This document shows positions 1-13,219 of a DNA stretch of 64,000 nt, piece after piece. The notes beneath the pieces are model-generated. The model did no database searches, was not told the origin of the DNA, and saw only the letters and a list, made by a program, of their open reading frames with translations. The stretch lies in the NCBI GenBank assembly GCA_950295325.1, contig OX485803.1:13020001-13084000 (forward strand), given 5' to 3'. This DNA is from Polytrichum commune. Taxonomy: Eukaryota; Streptophyta; Polytrichopsida; Polytrichales; Polytrichaceae. The position numbers and the translations under genes are program-made. Numbering within the stretch: position 1 is the stretch's first letter; each line of letters begins with the position of its first letter.

Positions 1-77
1 CTTTTACTTGAATTACCATACGCTTTACTCACTCGCATTCTTGGTTGCCTTGTTGTGGAATTCTTTAGTGCACAGGA

Positions 78-80
78 GTT

Positions 81-111
<31 letters not shown>

Positions 112-123
112 CGTCGTCGTCCA
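78..123. repeat. (GTT)n/(GTC)n microsatellite upstream of TONSOKU
   Basis: About eleven GTT triplets run into CGT triplets about 120-165 bp before the TONSOKU start codon. It lies in the likely promoter or 5' leader. It is open in some frames (poly-Val or poly-Thr), but those frames have no coding character. Confidence 0.85.
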
Positions 124-244
124 CCACGATGACATGTGCGTTCTCAGGGGTTGCAGGTTTGTTGTGAGTATGTGGTGGTCTTTTGCACCTTCGCATCGAA
201 GGTTCCAGTAATTCAATTCAACATATTTTCTTCGTTGCGGAACC

Positions 245-2826
245 ATGGGGAGGCATGGCAAAAAGGGGGAGGCAGGGGGCCTCGAGGGCATGAAGGCATG
301 CTACAAGGCAGCCAAAGAGAGCGGTGATCGGGAGGAGGAAGCTCGCTGGGCTAATCAAATTGGTCACGCTTTCAAAGAACGCGGGAAGTATGTGGACGCC
401 CTCACGTGGTTTCGTCTCGATTACGACATTTCCATCAAGCGAGACACGAATGACGGAGGGCCTCGCCTCAATCTCATGCCCACTTGCCAGTCGCTCGGAG
501 AAGTCTACTACCGACTCGGGGAATACGAGGAAGCTCGTCACTACCAGGTATGTATGTGAAAACTTAGCCAATGCCTTCTTCATTTTGCCACTTCTCTAGA
601 TAATCATATAGGACATATATGATATAAGGACACGCCGATTGCGTCTTTCTTGATCCTCGTGTTCCGGATCTTTGGCATTTCGGCCAGAATTGCCAAGGTT
701 CTCGAAGTCGCAGATTCTCATATCTGTAGGCTGCGAGGAGTTGATCACATTCATAATCAATTCTCAAGTGTTTCTTCCCCAATCAGGTTTCAGCTTCCTA
801 AAATTGATATCTTCGCGATACAGTTTTCCAAGCCGGTTTGTGAATTTGTGATTTTCATTTCAGCACCAGTGTTCAGCTCATGACCTCTTTTAGTAAGAGG
901 ATTTTGGATTCGCACTTCTTTTTCTCCAGCAATTCAGTATATGGGTTGAATGGCGCGGTGGTAAACAAGAAATGTCCTTTGTAAGCTTGGGAGCAGCCAA
1001 AGCAAGATCAAGTTCTGGATATCGAGTCCTTGCAAACACAAAGAGTATATGGCATCAAACCAAAGGTTCCAATCTTATATTAGATTCAACTCAGTACTGA
1101 AACAATTTACTTCTGTAATGAAGAGTCCACCTGTGCTAAAAGTAACTTAAGTGACTAAGTTATCCCTGCAATCCGAATGATACATCCGTGGTGAACACAA
1201 TCTTTTTTTTATGAAAAATAGATATGTAGACACGATTTCAATTAACAGAGATAGCTGGATGTGTGGCATTTCTAGTCACAAATACATGAATGGGAGACAT
1301 TTCCTATATAGGAATCATTATAACATTTCATAACGAGATAGTTAGTATTTGACCTGCATGGAGAGAAGTAAAGAAAATATCTGCAATGCATTTCTACTGA
1401 GCCGAATTACGCAATCCTTGCCAGGGACAGAAGCACGTATTATAACCACTTTCTTAAGAGGTGTTCTTGAAAGACTTGTACAGACAAGTATTCACTGGAT
1501 ACAGCAAGGGAGCTCTGGTAATCAGGCATTACAAAATGAAATAGAGTTGAAGACAAGAATGCTTGACATAGCTCATGTTTACTAAGCTTCCCCAACAGAA
1601 CCTAATGCTCAAGTCCTGAGCATCCAACACAGAGGCAGTTTTAGAGCTCAAGAGAGCCACCTAATAATCCCCCCCCCCCCCCCCCCCCCCAATCTATCCT
1701 GCCACCTTCATTGTGGCCCTCATTCAACAGAAGATAGGAATGTCCTAGATTACTCAAGGGGGACAGGAGGAAACCCAACAATGGGGTTTAGGGGCTAACT
1801 ATTCTGGTTTAATGTTGTGATTGTTCTATGTGGTGGCAGCAACGGCATTTGGATTTAGCAGTGGAAGCTAATAATCTTGTGGAGCAGCAGAGAGCGCACA
1901 CACAACTTGGAAGAACCTATATGGACATGTATGATATAAAGGACTGGCTGTGGGCATTGCCAAAAGCAAAAGAGTCCTTTAACAAAGCAATGGACCTTGC
2001 CCAGACACTGAAAGCGAGTCCTCCACCTGGCTCCTCTAACTTTGTTATAGAATTAGTTGATGCATATAATAATCTTGGTACTTTGAAAATGATAACAGAT
2101 GAACCAGTAGAAGCTCGGAGGCTTTTGCAGATGGGGCTTAGATTATGTAATGCAGAAGAAGTAGGTGAAAATGATGCCACCAGGACTCGCTTGCACCACA
2201 ACTTGGGGCGTCTTTATTCTGAGAAGCGCCAGTGGAGTGCTGCCATGCTTCATAGTCTGAAAGATATTGAGATTTGCAGGGCTATCCCCCACCCACAGGG
2301 AGAAGTGAAGGGTCTAATCAATCTGGCTGATATTCATTTCAAACAACGCCAATATACAGATGCTATCAAATGCTACAGTATAGCACTCCAGATTGTAAGA
2401 AAGCTTCAAGACGAGGATGACTTAAAGAAAACAGTTGAGAGTAATAAAAATGTTGTTGAGGCAGCTGTACCTAAATTGGGAGAACTTAATGCAAATTTGG
2501 CAGAGCTTAAAGAACTGCAGACAAAGGTAGACGCAGCGCAAGGGTCAGCCTCAGAGCGGAGCCTTTGTTTACAGGAGTATAAGATGTTGGTAAAGCTTAT
2601 CAGGGAGGCCTTTGAGCTGCAATATTGGGAAGAGGTGCGCATTTTAGTCCTCTGAAGCATGACTGTTTACAAAATATACATCAAAGCAATATCTGTGAAA
2701 GCTGGCTTGGGGCCTGGATGTTGTGGTGGTGAAAACCCTCTCATCAATTTTGCAAATTCCAGTTGAAAAAAGGAAGCAAATTTCACAAATATATAAATTT
2801 AATGTAACTATATAGATGTGTGTAAC

Positions 2827-2879
<53 letters not shown>

Positions 2880-5800
2880 ATATACATACACATACACAGA
2901 AATATCTCTACATATATACATATATACACCTTTCTGAGTTTTGACGACTCTCTGATTTTGATTTATTCATTCAAGGACAGCTTGTTTGTGCAGCACTTGA
3001 AGCTTGCTAAAAGGTTGAAGAAGATTGTGAATGCCCTAGGAGATCTAGAAAAAGCTGGGGATGCCCTGAATATACTTGGTGAAGCATATTTTCAGCTTTG
3101 CAACTATGAGAAGGCAAAGAAATGGCATTACAAGAGCTTTAAAGTCTGTGAACGAGTACAACATGGAGAGGTTGTTAATGCTGCTCTCAAAAGTTCCTTC
3201 TTGCATCTGTATTGATGTTGTGAACAGGGTGAATTCAAATGGCAGTCTGTTGGACATAAACTGTACTGCAATTGTATCTGGCATTGATCTCCTGGTCTAA
3301 AGTTACTTTAGTGTGATGGCTTCGTATCTGCCATTTCATTGATGCCTTCTTCCTCTTTTTTGCAATTTCCCATCAGTTTCAGTCAATTGACACAACATGC
3401 AACAACATCTGTGGGGGCCTGCATGTGTTCACTGTCCTATCCACATTTTGTCTTGTGTACTTGTTCCAAGCTGTTTTTTTGTTGCTTTGTAATGCAATAT
3501 CTTTAGTTTACTGTTCTAATTGCTGCCACAATATCTGGCTTGACATGTCTTTGTAAACTTGGCAGGGCCAAGCAGTTGCCTTAATCAATTATGGCAATGC
3601 ATTGGACTGCATGGGTGACTCCAGAGGCGCCTTGAAGGCCTATGAAAATGCTTATGAGTAAAACCTCGGGTTCCTTTTTCTTGAGGCTATCTTTGTGATG
3701 CATTTCAAGTGCATCAGGTCAGATCTTTGAGAGTCTTAGCTCAATCTGTGTTTTATCTTTGATCATTTTTCTGTTTTTCAGCATTCTTGCCTGTGTCTAA
3801 GGAAATCTATCTTATGAAGGTTTACCATTAAGTGATAGTTTGAGGAGCAGAATATCATTATGGAAGCACTTATCATTTGTGTACAAGCCCCTCTGCTACT
3901 GGTTGTATATGCATCTGATGACTTTGAGGAGTGTAAGAAACTGATGTCCTCTAGCCCTCAGGTTTTTTTAAAGCTGTTTCTTGTCCCCACTTGTCTGGAG
4001 TTCCTTAAACTACTCTTTAAAACATTCTGTAGTCTGGTCTATTCAGGAGTGTCTTCTGGTCAGGTAATTGTCTGTTGTAACTTGTGGATGTCAAGAGTGC
4101 CTCTACAATGAGAGTGAAAGTTTCATTTGGAATGTTTGTAACCGTCTTTTCATGATGACAATTTATAATTGGTTCTTCTGCCTGACAGGATTTTGAAGCC
4201 CCGTGAAGAAGTGCGTCTCCTTCCACCAAAGATCCAAGCTCTTGAGAATATCCAGTATTGTTATCTTGTTCGCTTCAGTAGAGTTGAAGATGCCAGGTAA
4301 ATGTGAATGTTTTGTGTCTATGTGTTTTATCAACTACTGTCTACTCAGTTGACAGTTTTGTAATGGTTCTCAGGTCATAAGAAGGATTTCTGTGCCAGGG
4401 CATGATCCGTGTGTGATGTCCTGGACCTCCAGAGAACAAATGTAGAATGTCTAACAATGTTCCTATTTATAATTTTCATGTTCACAAATTCTCACATGAT
4501 TTAGTTTGCTGTGCTGAGAATCAGGAAGTTGACTGTGTTGTGCTCAAAAGCTTGAAGTTCTACGTAATCTAACCTTCTAGTCAAAGACTCAACATGTCAC
4601 CTTCCATTGTTGAAAATGCTCTTTGTGTTTAAGTAGGTTGGTTTTATCTTATAAGGTTTTGTTTTCTCTGTGCCTATCTCCAGCGAATTGCAGGTTGAGG
4701 TGACAAGACTTAAACAGTTGAAAAAGGATTTGCAGGATGCTGGGGATAACAGCGATGGACGTTGTATGGAGACAGATGATGAGGCTGACAAGGACTCTGC
4801 TACACAGTCTACAGATGATGATGAAGAGCTTGAAGCTGTTCGGATGCCTCTAGTGGATGACACTAATATTATTGAAAAATCTAGCACAAAAGTTGGAAAT
4901 ACTGTTCAGTCATCAAACATTGTTAGTAGATCACAAGCACAGGATCAACGTAAGCGATTACGGTTGGTGTCATCCGATGAAGAAAGTGAAGAGTCTGCAG
5001 GGGCCATGAGTCCAACTCCTCCTAAGAGGCGATTATCCCGACTTGGTGCCAAAAAAACAACTCAGGTTGAGTCCGATCTCCCATTAACTGTGTCTAGAAG
5101 TAGGAGGGCAGTCCGTGTGGAAACGCTCAACCTTAGTTCAGATGACGATGAACCTCTAGAAAACATCTGGAATGCATCACTGGCTGAGTGCTCTCGCAGA
5201 AAGAAAAATGCAACTATAGACTCCAGGACACATGTACCTTCCAAGAATGTTACGCCTTCCAGAAGCTCCAAATCTAGGGGAAGGTTGATGAGTGTTGGCA
5301 ACCCAAGTCAAAGGGTGACCAAGGAGTTGTCAGATGAATCCCAACCAGCTGAACTAGACGTCTTAGCCAGGAATGATTTGGTGCTTCAACGTCCAAGAGG
5401 AGTGGATAGCAGTGTTGCAACTCAAGATTTAAAGAAGAGGACAGATTTGGGAAGCTTGACCAATAGACATCTGGGCAGTCCATTATCATCAAATGATGCT
5501 TCAGTTGAGCAGAAGGTCACAGTTCAGCTGAAGACATCTGTTGCTCCCAGAATTTTGGAGCAGAGAGTGGGACTAGCATCTCAAATTCCAGTACGGGGTC
5601 CTAAAGCTGGTTCACACACCTCAAATACAAAGCATGGAGTTGTTGAAGATCCAGGTGAACGGTCTTGGGAAATGTGTGAACAAGTTCATCCTCTTGGGGG
5701 CTCTCGCTGTGAAGGAAGAACCCCAAGTCACCATGATCCTGTTGCTTCACATAGCAGTGGATCTCCCATCCTCTCTAGCCAAATGCAGGTGAGGTCTGCT

Positions 5801-8800
5801 CATTTATTGGTTATTTGCATTTCCCTCCATATGTAGTTTATGAGTTCTTCATCCAGAAGTAGAAACTGAAAAATGTCTACCTTCCGGATAAGATGTTACA
5901 CATGGTGGTTCCAAAATCAATATGATAAGATTCAAATATCTGATTTGCCTGGGCTGCACTCAGGCACAAGTGAGAAATTCTGATTGCAGTACTAGGTCAT
6001 TGATCACTATTATAGCACATACAGATTCAAGTAAGATGATAAGTAGGAGGTTATGCTTTTACATTAGAACCTGATTTTTTGCATGGTTTACTTGTGAAGC
6101 CACCTTTGATTGTGCCAGTCAACATCAACGGCCAGACATTACGTGTCATCATGAGGAGGTCGTCTGAAGCAGATTCTACTAGAACTGTTGGCTGGCTCCT
6201 GGAGGAGATTCTTCATCTCTACTCTTGTGACAACTCAGCAGGTAAAGTATTCTATTCGCAGTTGAAGTCTGAGTCTGAAGAGAAACAATCTAAGAGAGCT
6301 TTCATACATTCAGAGATAGTTTATTGTTGGCACAGTACTGTAGATAGTTTATTATTGGCATATTAGAATACAGGCATGTGTCTCTTGCATAAATATTCTT
6401 CACATCTCTATGCCACAAAATCTGGGTTGTTTCTATTCATTTTGGCCTCTCTTTTATGGAAGATATAAACAACAACCTGCAAACTGTTTCTACATGTAGT
6501 GTTAAACCTGGATACAGTGACTTATCAAACATCCCAAAACTAGAGACATGACATGTTTATTATTGTAAGCAGGGAAGAAGCCAGTTGTGCAAAGGCTAGA
6601 GTATAAAGGCAGCACACTCAAGCCGGTGCAGATTGTGGAGGAAGTTCTGAATGATATTACTCATGAAGATAGAGTTGATGCTATCATTCAAGGTAAGTCA
6701 AGAGATCTGTCTATCTAGAACTTCAAGGTCAATGTTTTCATGGACCAAGTTTGAAGGAGATCTGGTCCAGTATTGCTCTAAGAGGTCCTCAGTCTACTCT
6801 TTGCATGTCAATTTTACCCTTGTGGTTCTGAGCAAAACTAGTGATTTTGGATACGTCACTTTCCTGTTTTGCAGAGATGTAGTATTAGAGAAATAATTTC
6901 ACAAGTTCTAAGTAATGTAAGACTCCTGTGGCTGTCAGTTGGATGTTATTTTATGAGCTGATTATGTTTTGCCATGGGACACAGGTTGGATTGATATACC
7001 TTTAGTGGAGCGGTACGAGGCCCATTGTCTAGCTGCCAATTGTGGCGTCAACACTGCACTAGTGACCAAACTGAAATATCTTAAGGTACAGTGGTCTTAG
7101 AAATGTTCACTCTAAATGGTTACAGTAACCAGTAACCAAATGATATGCAAGTCATTGCTGTCTGTACATTATGCTAATGAACTCCTTGTGATGGATTCTG
7201 TGATCATTCCATTTATTTATGATTGAAACTGCATAAACAGGGGTCCTATGAAGAGGTTGATGCTTCAAGTTGCAACCTACAAGATGAGTCTGTGAGGCCC
7301 CTGATAGCTGCATTGAAGGAGAATGATGCTCTTTCAGCTCTTGACCTGTCACATAATTCTCTAGGTAGGTCTACTGATCTTTATCTCTATTTAGGAAGCT
7401 CTGCATTCCTCACATTGATTGTAAGGTTGTGTTCCACAAGGCCTCAAAGAATCTGATCTATTTTTCAGGTACTTTCATGACCTAGACCAGGTTGTACTGT
7501 GGCTTCTATGGTGTTGTATTCGTGTGAAATGACTCTCCCTCCACTGTGGAGGATGAGTTGTCTTTGTAAGTGACAAGAGAGTTTGTTTCTATAAATCCTA
7601 CCCTGAACTTAAGATCCATCCAAATTCCATCCAATGAAGGATTTTTTGTTGGCTTACTGTTGGAAACAGGCAATGGAACAATGAGTGCAATACAGGAGAT
7701 GATAGCAGCTACTAATCAAAGCGATTTAGGTCTGACACTAGACCTCCATCAAAACCGATTTGGAGCCGGTGCCCTTTTGCAGGTGAATTGATTGTCAAGT
7801 GTGCTGCATTACTGATTTCCAATATGTTAAGCACATGGTGCAGTGGGGGATGTATAATTGGCAATGGTCTCTCTATTTAACTGCAGTAACATTAGGAGTC
7901 TTTGATTTAGATGAGAACCAGGACAGACCAAACCTGTATGAGTTCAAGAGGTGATGTGCCTAGCTTATTTTGTCTATATGAGTTTCGAGGCAGACATAGA
8001 CTGGATGATTAAGTGGATCATTGTGGCTTCATGTTGTTCAAACTGAAACTGACATCATCTGCCCTGGGCAGATTTGTAAATGTCCTGTGACACTGTCACG
8101 CTTGGAAGTCCTTAAGCTTTCTGGAAATAGACTGACAGACGCTGCAGCAAGGAACCTAGCTACTATTCTGGTACAAAGCAAAGGTTAGATCCTATGCCTT
8201 ATGACAGGCAATTTTCATGGCAAAATCTTTCTCTTGAAATCTACTCCTGATGTTCTATCTCCTCAGATGTCTCTTCACAAAGTGGTGCTACTTATTTTAC
8301 TAGCTTCATCTTAGCAAGAAGTTTGGGTTGACATGGCAGCTTTGGCAACCCTGGAAGTGGAGGAATGTGGACTGACAACACGCACAATTCAACAGATCAG
8401 CAGTTCACTGCATCCTGACTGCTCTCTCGTAAAACTCTGCATAGGTGAGTCACTGTTGACCTTTTTTCGATCTGGCTTCAAATAACGATTTATCTCTCAT
8501 ACAATCAAGATACAATTGTATATTCTCAAAAAGATTAGAGAGAAATTCTTCTGATCACCATACAAGATTCACACTTCCAATGAAGAATGAAAATCACCAA
8601 AAACGTGTGTCAAAGGGTATCCAGCATGAGCTGGCATGTACAGTTATTGGAAACAAAATATTGTATCTTGATAGATAATTCTTTCCTTGATGGATAGAGT
8701 GATCATGTAGTTTGAGGCTTGATGCAGGTTGCAACAACCCAATAGGAGGTAGTGCCTTGACCATCTTGTTTCAGAAGCTCTCCACTCTGATCAGGTATAT

Positions 8801-11446
8801 GCCAGTGCTATCTTTGTCAGCCCCATCATATCTTGTTGCTCCAGCTCAAGAAAATAACTCTCACAGCCAAATAGTGCATGAAAATTCAATAGCACCAAAC
8901 AAAATCTCCAAAGACAGGGTCAACTGAAATATTGATTTTAGGGTGCAAGAAGGTCCTGTAACCTGAACAGCCTGGCAAAGTACATGAGTTTTGGCAGAAT
9001 ATATACAATGATGGTATTGGGTGCATTGCTAACGTTTTTGGCACTTGGTATCAGCTTCACAGAACTTGATATACGTGGAGTTGAGCTTGATGAGAAGGGG
9101 GTATTGGCAGTTACTTCTCTTATGCAATCATCAAACACTCTTTCTCTACTGAATATGGCAGGATGTGAGATCCAAAACGTAAGGGCCTTGGCATGCTCTT
9201 GAATTTTGATGATCTTCTAGACTCATCGCTAGGCACTGAACAACAAGTGTGGTGAAATATGCACGGTCCTTGAAATTGTATGATGATTGTCAGTGGAAAT
9301 TATCCACACTTTCTGACTTCATACTAGCACTCCACTGAGACCATGAACTAAAGTGCTCTATTCCTTTCTGTGTCTACAGCATGGTGCACAGATCATGTGC
9401 AGGGCTATGACTGGAATGTCCGTGCAGCTTCTTAATCTGAACTTGTCTGCATGTGGATTTAGCCAAGGCCCAGCTATTCAAATTTGTCAGCAGCTTATAT
9501 CCATCCACGGGCTTGCCTCTTTGAACCTGAGTAACAATCAACTCAGTGAACAGGTATGTAGCAGCAGCTGGTCATTCTGGTCCTTGTATCAAAATAATCA
9601 TCATTACAGAAAATACTAATTAGCTCATTTGCAGATTACTTCAGTAATACAAGTTGAGCATACAGATAAATTGTTGAGTTCCAGGTGTGCATCTCACACC
9701 ATAGAGATAAATGAATTACGTGTGCTGTTGGTGCATGTGCAGGCTGCAGAAACTCTGGCTTCTGCTGTGTCTCAAGAGGGGTGCCGCTTGAAGTCTCTTA
9801 GCCTAAATAATTGTTGCGTGGGTCAGCGTGGCGTCCTTAGCCTTCTGCGATCCCTGCAAGGTCTGGCCTTTGCACCTCTTGAACAGTGACAATTGTGAAT
9901 TTTAACCGAGGTTGAAATTGAAAATTCCTGACCAATTCCTCGGCACTGAGAATGCCAAATGTTTATTCTGAGGCTATACTTTAATCAATTTCATGATTGA
10001 ACCTAAACCTTTAATTGAATCTCCGCATTTGGAATCACACAGGTTCCACAATTTGAAACTTTGGATTGCACACCAAAGTATATATTTGTTATATTTGAAC
10101 AAATATACAGGAATTGAGAAGCCCAGAATGCTTCTGGTCACAAATTCTTGTCACCATTGCGGGGCTACTGGATCTCAGGATGGTGAAGTGCTATGACAAA
10201 AACGTCACATTTAGCTGAAGGCTTAACTACACTAAATATGATGCTTAGTGTCATATGGTATTTAATGTCACCATGGTAACTTTTCGGAAGACAGCTCTTA
10301 TGAATAAGTGAACAAACTGTCATGGATGATGGATGAGTTCATCCATTGGCCAAAGCCCTAGCTTCTCTTGTCAGCAGCGTGTGATGAAATACTGTCATGG
10401 ATGATTGAAATTTGGATGAAAATAACTTGGAATGTGACAGTAATAGCAACACTGTAAATCTATAATCCCCCCAAAAATATACGAGGAATGACAAATAATG
10501 TTGGATTAACATTTAGTGTTGGTGACACTGTACCGTGGTTTACAATTATCGAGCAAGACAATTAGAGTTGGTGACACTAAATATCATATTTAGTGTAGTT
10601 AGTCCTAACTTGATTAGTCATTGCCTGAAAGTGCTCGAGCCGTGCAGAATGTTTAAGGTCATGTTTCTCTGAAGCTCAAGTAACACTTTTAGTTTACGTC
10701 GCCCTATGCTTGCCAATTTCAGCAGCTCGTCTACTTTTGCAGGAAACATGGTCCTTTGGGAGCTTCATGCTGCTGGGAACTTTGAACTTGAAACTTTGGG
10801 GAATGCAGCTGTGCTAGCGGCTCCATCCCATGTGCCTCAAAAGGAGCCTGATGAACTGGCTTGTGAACCTTCGATGTTGTCAGTGAATGAAGAGTGCAGA
10901 AAATCTGATCCTTGCATCAGATTAAATGAGAGGGAAAATCTCAAGGATGATAACTTGAAGGAGTCTAATTTTGAGCAGACTCTGGAAACCAATGCATGTG
11001 CCATAATGGAGGAGCCCAGTTCTGAACCTATGTTGCTGAATGACCTATGTGGTATTCAAGAACATGAAATGAGCTTTAGTCAAGATCTTGACTCCGCTGA
11101 GCTTGAAATGTGCAACCAACTTTTGAACGGGCTTCCTGAAATGGAGGGTGCTCATATCAAGGTGACTCAGCCTGCTGCTGTGGACAATGCAATGGCAATT
11201 GAAGCCTTTGACAATGCCATTGGGGAACTGGTTATTGGGATTCAAATGGCGCATGGGCTTCAATGCTTGGATTTGAGGTATAATGGTCTAAGCCTAGAGC
11301 ATACGAAGCAATTATGGGAGGCTTGGAGTTATGGGGGGAGAAGTGTGAAGAAAGAGTTTCTGGGTAAAGCACATTTCCTTGTGCAGGAAGGGAAAGAATG
11401 CTCTTCCTTGACTCCAACCTGCCCTACATGCGAGTTACCTCGATGA
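245..11446 (+). CDS. TSK: TONSOKU (TSK/BRU1/MGO3) orthologue, 18 exons, about 1,527 aa
   Basis: Nuclear protein that in plants works at replication forks and in DNA repair and helps keep chromatin states; in plants its TPR part is known to read histone H3.1. Exons by GT-AG sites and unbroken phase: 245-547, 1840-2634, 2994-3170, 3566-3657, 4189-4296, 4684-5788, 6100-6241, 6573-6692, 6985-7085, 7241-7364, 7670-7782, 8072-8183, 8340-8444, 8728-8794, 9055-9178, 9380-9553, 9743-9860, 10743-11446. Exons 1-5 encode TPR/LGN-type repeats ([34 protein letters not shown]). Exon 6 is a disordered acidic linker with the [10 protein letters not shown] and LSSDDDE clusters. Exons 10-17 encode leucine-rich repeats ([22 protein letters not shown]). 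Exon 18 has an acidic insert, then the conserved tail ([20 protein letters not shown]). The start is chosen for its ACCATGG context and alignment with the family N terminus. It is somewhat longer than the roughly 1,300-aa Arabidopsis protein. Exon borders are inferred by eye; the identity is firm. Confidence 0.95.
1669..1690. repeat. poly-C tract in TONSOKU intron 1
   Basis: A run of 22 C residues about 150 bp before the exon 2 acceptor. Similar long G/C homopolymers mark the ends of the hAT-like MITEs later in this window, but no element body is visible here. Confidence 0.9.
2826..2877. repeat. (TA)n-(GA)n microsatellite in TONSOKU intron 2
   Basis: A compound dinucleotide repeat, TA units followed by GA units, between exon 2 (ends 2634) and exon 3 (starts 2994). 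Confidence 0.9.
10226..10599. mobile_element. MITE with TA target duplication in TONSOKU intron 17
   Basis: The terminal inverted repeats read ACTACACTAAATATGAT at the left and its reverse complement at the right, and continue as TTAGTGTCA. TA dinucleotides flank both ends. The 374-bp element has no coding capacity. A diverged relative lies at about 24380-24746 and shares the internal GGATGAGTTCATCC and the right-hand GGTGACACTAAATA. The TA flank suggests a Tc1/mariner-type MITE, although the repeats do not match the usual Stowaway motif. It lies wholly inside the intron between 9860 and 10743. Confidence 0.75.
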
Positions 11447-12320
11447 AATTTTTATCCTCAAGGGAATATGTTACCATGTTTGACATTACTGATATCCCAA
11501 AGGTTTTGTCCCGCTGATGTGAGCAATTTATATATGAACTCTCATATGGGAGCTCAGTTTGAGTTGAGGTGTGATGCTGCACTGAGTCCCTTTGAGGCAT
11601 ATCAGGACGCAGTGAGAAGTGAAACTGGAATTCTAAAGAGCACTCACTTGTCCCATATTTTACTGTGGATCTGAAGCTCATTAGAGATGAAGCAGATGCT
11701 TAACAAATCATTGGACAACCCTGAAGAGGATATTCAGAGAGGGTTAGGAATATTCACATTTTCTGCAATCTAGAGTCTTGGGGCAACTCTGCTGCCACAT
11801 CCAATTGTAACCCAACTCATAGTTTGGAGTAATTGGGTTACTGCATATGGCACATTGTGATGCATTCTGGCTAGCAACCTGCATCAGAAAATAATTCTTG
11901 GCCATCATGTATTGGAGGCTAAAACATTTGTGGTTTGACACAGCTTCCTATCCTTCTTGCAACTGTGTCTCCAGTTAAAGAGAACTTGAGGAAGAACATT
12001 GTCTCAAAGGAGACTTGACAGCTGATGGGGCACTCATGGCTGATTATAGATTCAAATTTGTGTAGGAACTATGTAAAGGTAGAGCAGGGAGTTATACACT
12101 GGCCCAAAGTGTCTCGTGTAATCTTCCCAGCTTGTTGCACACCAATGGCCAATTTTCTGTCCGATGTGTGACATCTTTTTGAATCGGGAGATCAGTGATT
12201 TCTGAAATCTGACGATGTCTCCACCATGTAACTTATGACTTTAGTGCCAATGTTTTTGAACTGTTCAAGCTCTCCACATGTGTGCCTGTTTAGCACCTGT
12301 GTGCTAAATCTCGAATTTTG
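11447..12320. other. TONSOKU 3' flank, no gene seen
   Basis: Holds the likely 3' untranslated region of TONSOKU and then unremarkable AT-rich DNA. The short open frames at 11468-11674 and on the minus strand have no recognisable protein character. Confidence 0.6.
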
Positions 12321-12329
12321 AATTTTAAA

Positions 12330-13050
12330 GGTACAGTCCTGCCTGGATAATATGACCCATGGAGTTTTTGTCAACCGAACTTTTTTTTCACCCAATTTTC
12401 CCTCAGATAATATGACTGGGTCAATGTGACAATGCAAGATCTGTAACATGACATGTTGAGACCCGTATTTGTGACATTATCAAATTAGATTCAAGTAGAC
12501 CCACAACCCCACAAAGATTTATGTAGGACTTAGTTTGTTTGAAGATTTTATTGATGGATGTATTTAAGGATTTGTGGAAGGCCCCAAGTGAGAGCTCTCC
12601 AATTTTTGCTCTGGTCAACTGCGGTTGACCGCAGTCATGCTGAGCTTCGTTGGCTTTGGCCACGAAACACGATCGATTGCAAGAAAGATTCCAGCATAAT
12701 GCCTCCCCCAACTGCACCTCATTCATCAACCCACATTATTATAAGTTTAAAGCCATCTATTAGCGCAGTTGTAACTCAGCTCCGCATTATCAAGTATTTC
12801 AACCATCGCTGGATTCGTCATTCTTATTTTTTTTCATCAGTGACATATCTTCTCTCCGCGCCAACATCTTCTTCAAGATTATTCGCTGCATCCACATTTA
12901 TTCCAATCTTCGACACATATGTGCTGATTGCATCCAAACCAACATCGGTTTGTTCATTCACACTTTCAAACATTCTTGGAATTTCAACTTTTGTTAGAGT
13001 GAGTCTGTGCTTGAGCATTGGATTCGGGGATTTGAGCTCTGCCTAGGTTA
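12330..13050 (-). mobile_element. possible decayed pogo/Tigger-like DNA transposon remnant
   Basis: The left edge reads CAGTCCTGCCTGGATAATAT, followed by a second ATAATATGACTGGGTC about 65 bp on, resembling the repeated ends of pogo-like elements. On the minus strand, 13018-12824 encodes a short frame with VGLDAISTYVSKIGINVDAA and TDE, reminiscent of C-terminal parts of pogo-type transposases. No second terminus is recognised. The call rests on weak resemblance, and a chance open frame is possible. Confidence 0.3.
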
Positions 13051-13219
13051 AGCTCTGTGCATCATTATTTTCTATTATGACACATGCCTAGTTGCGGACA
13101 CACGCATTAGAAGGAGAGCTTTGGGTTCTTTGGGGTTCAGGTGTTGATTGTTGATTGGAGAGATATACTTGGTTGGGTAGGACATTGGGTTTGAGCTTTG
13201 GTTAGCTTGAGGGCTAATC

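Noticed and set aside
8-211. Plus-strand open frame with a poly-Val run at the left edge
   Set aside because: It is the translation of the (GTT)n microsatellite and has no other protein character.
9629-9889. Open frame running past 9860 to a stop at 9889 as a possible TONSOKU end
   Set aside because: Splicing at 9860 to 10743 keeps phase and restores the conserved C-terminal repeats and tail, so the stop is intronic.
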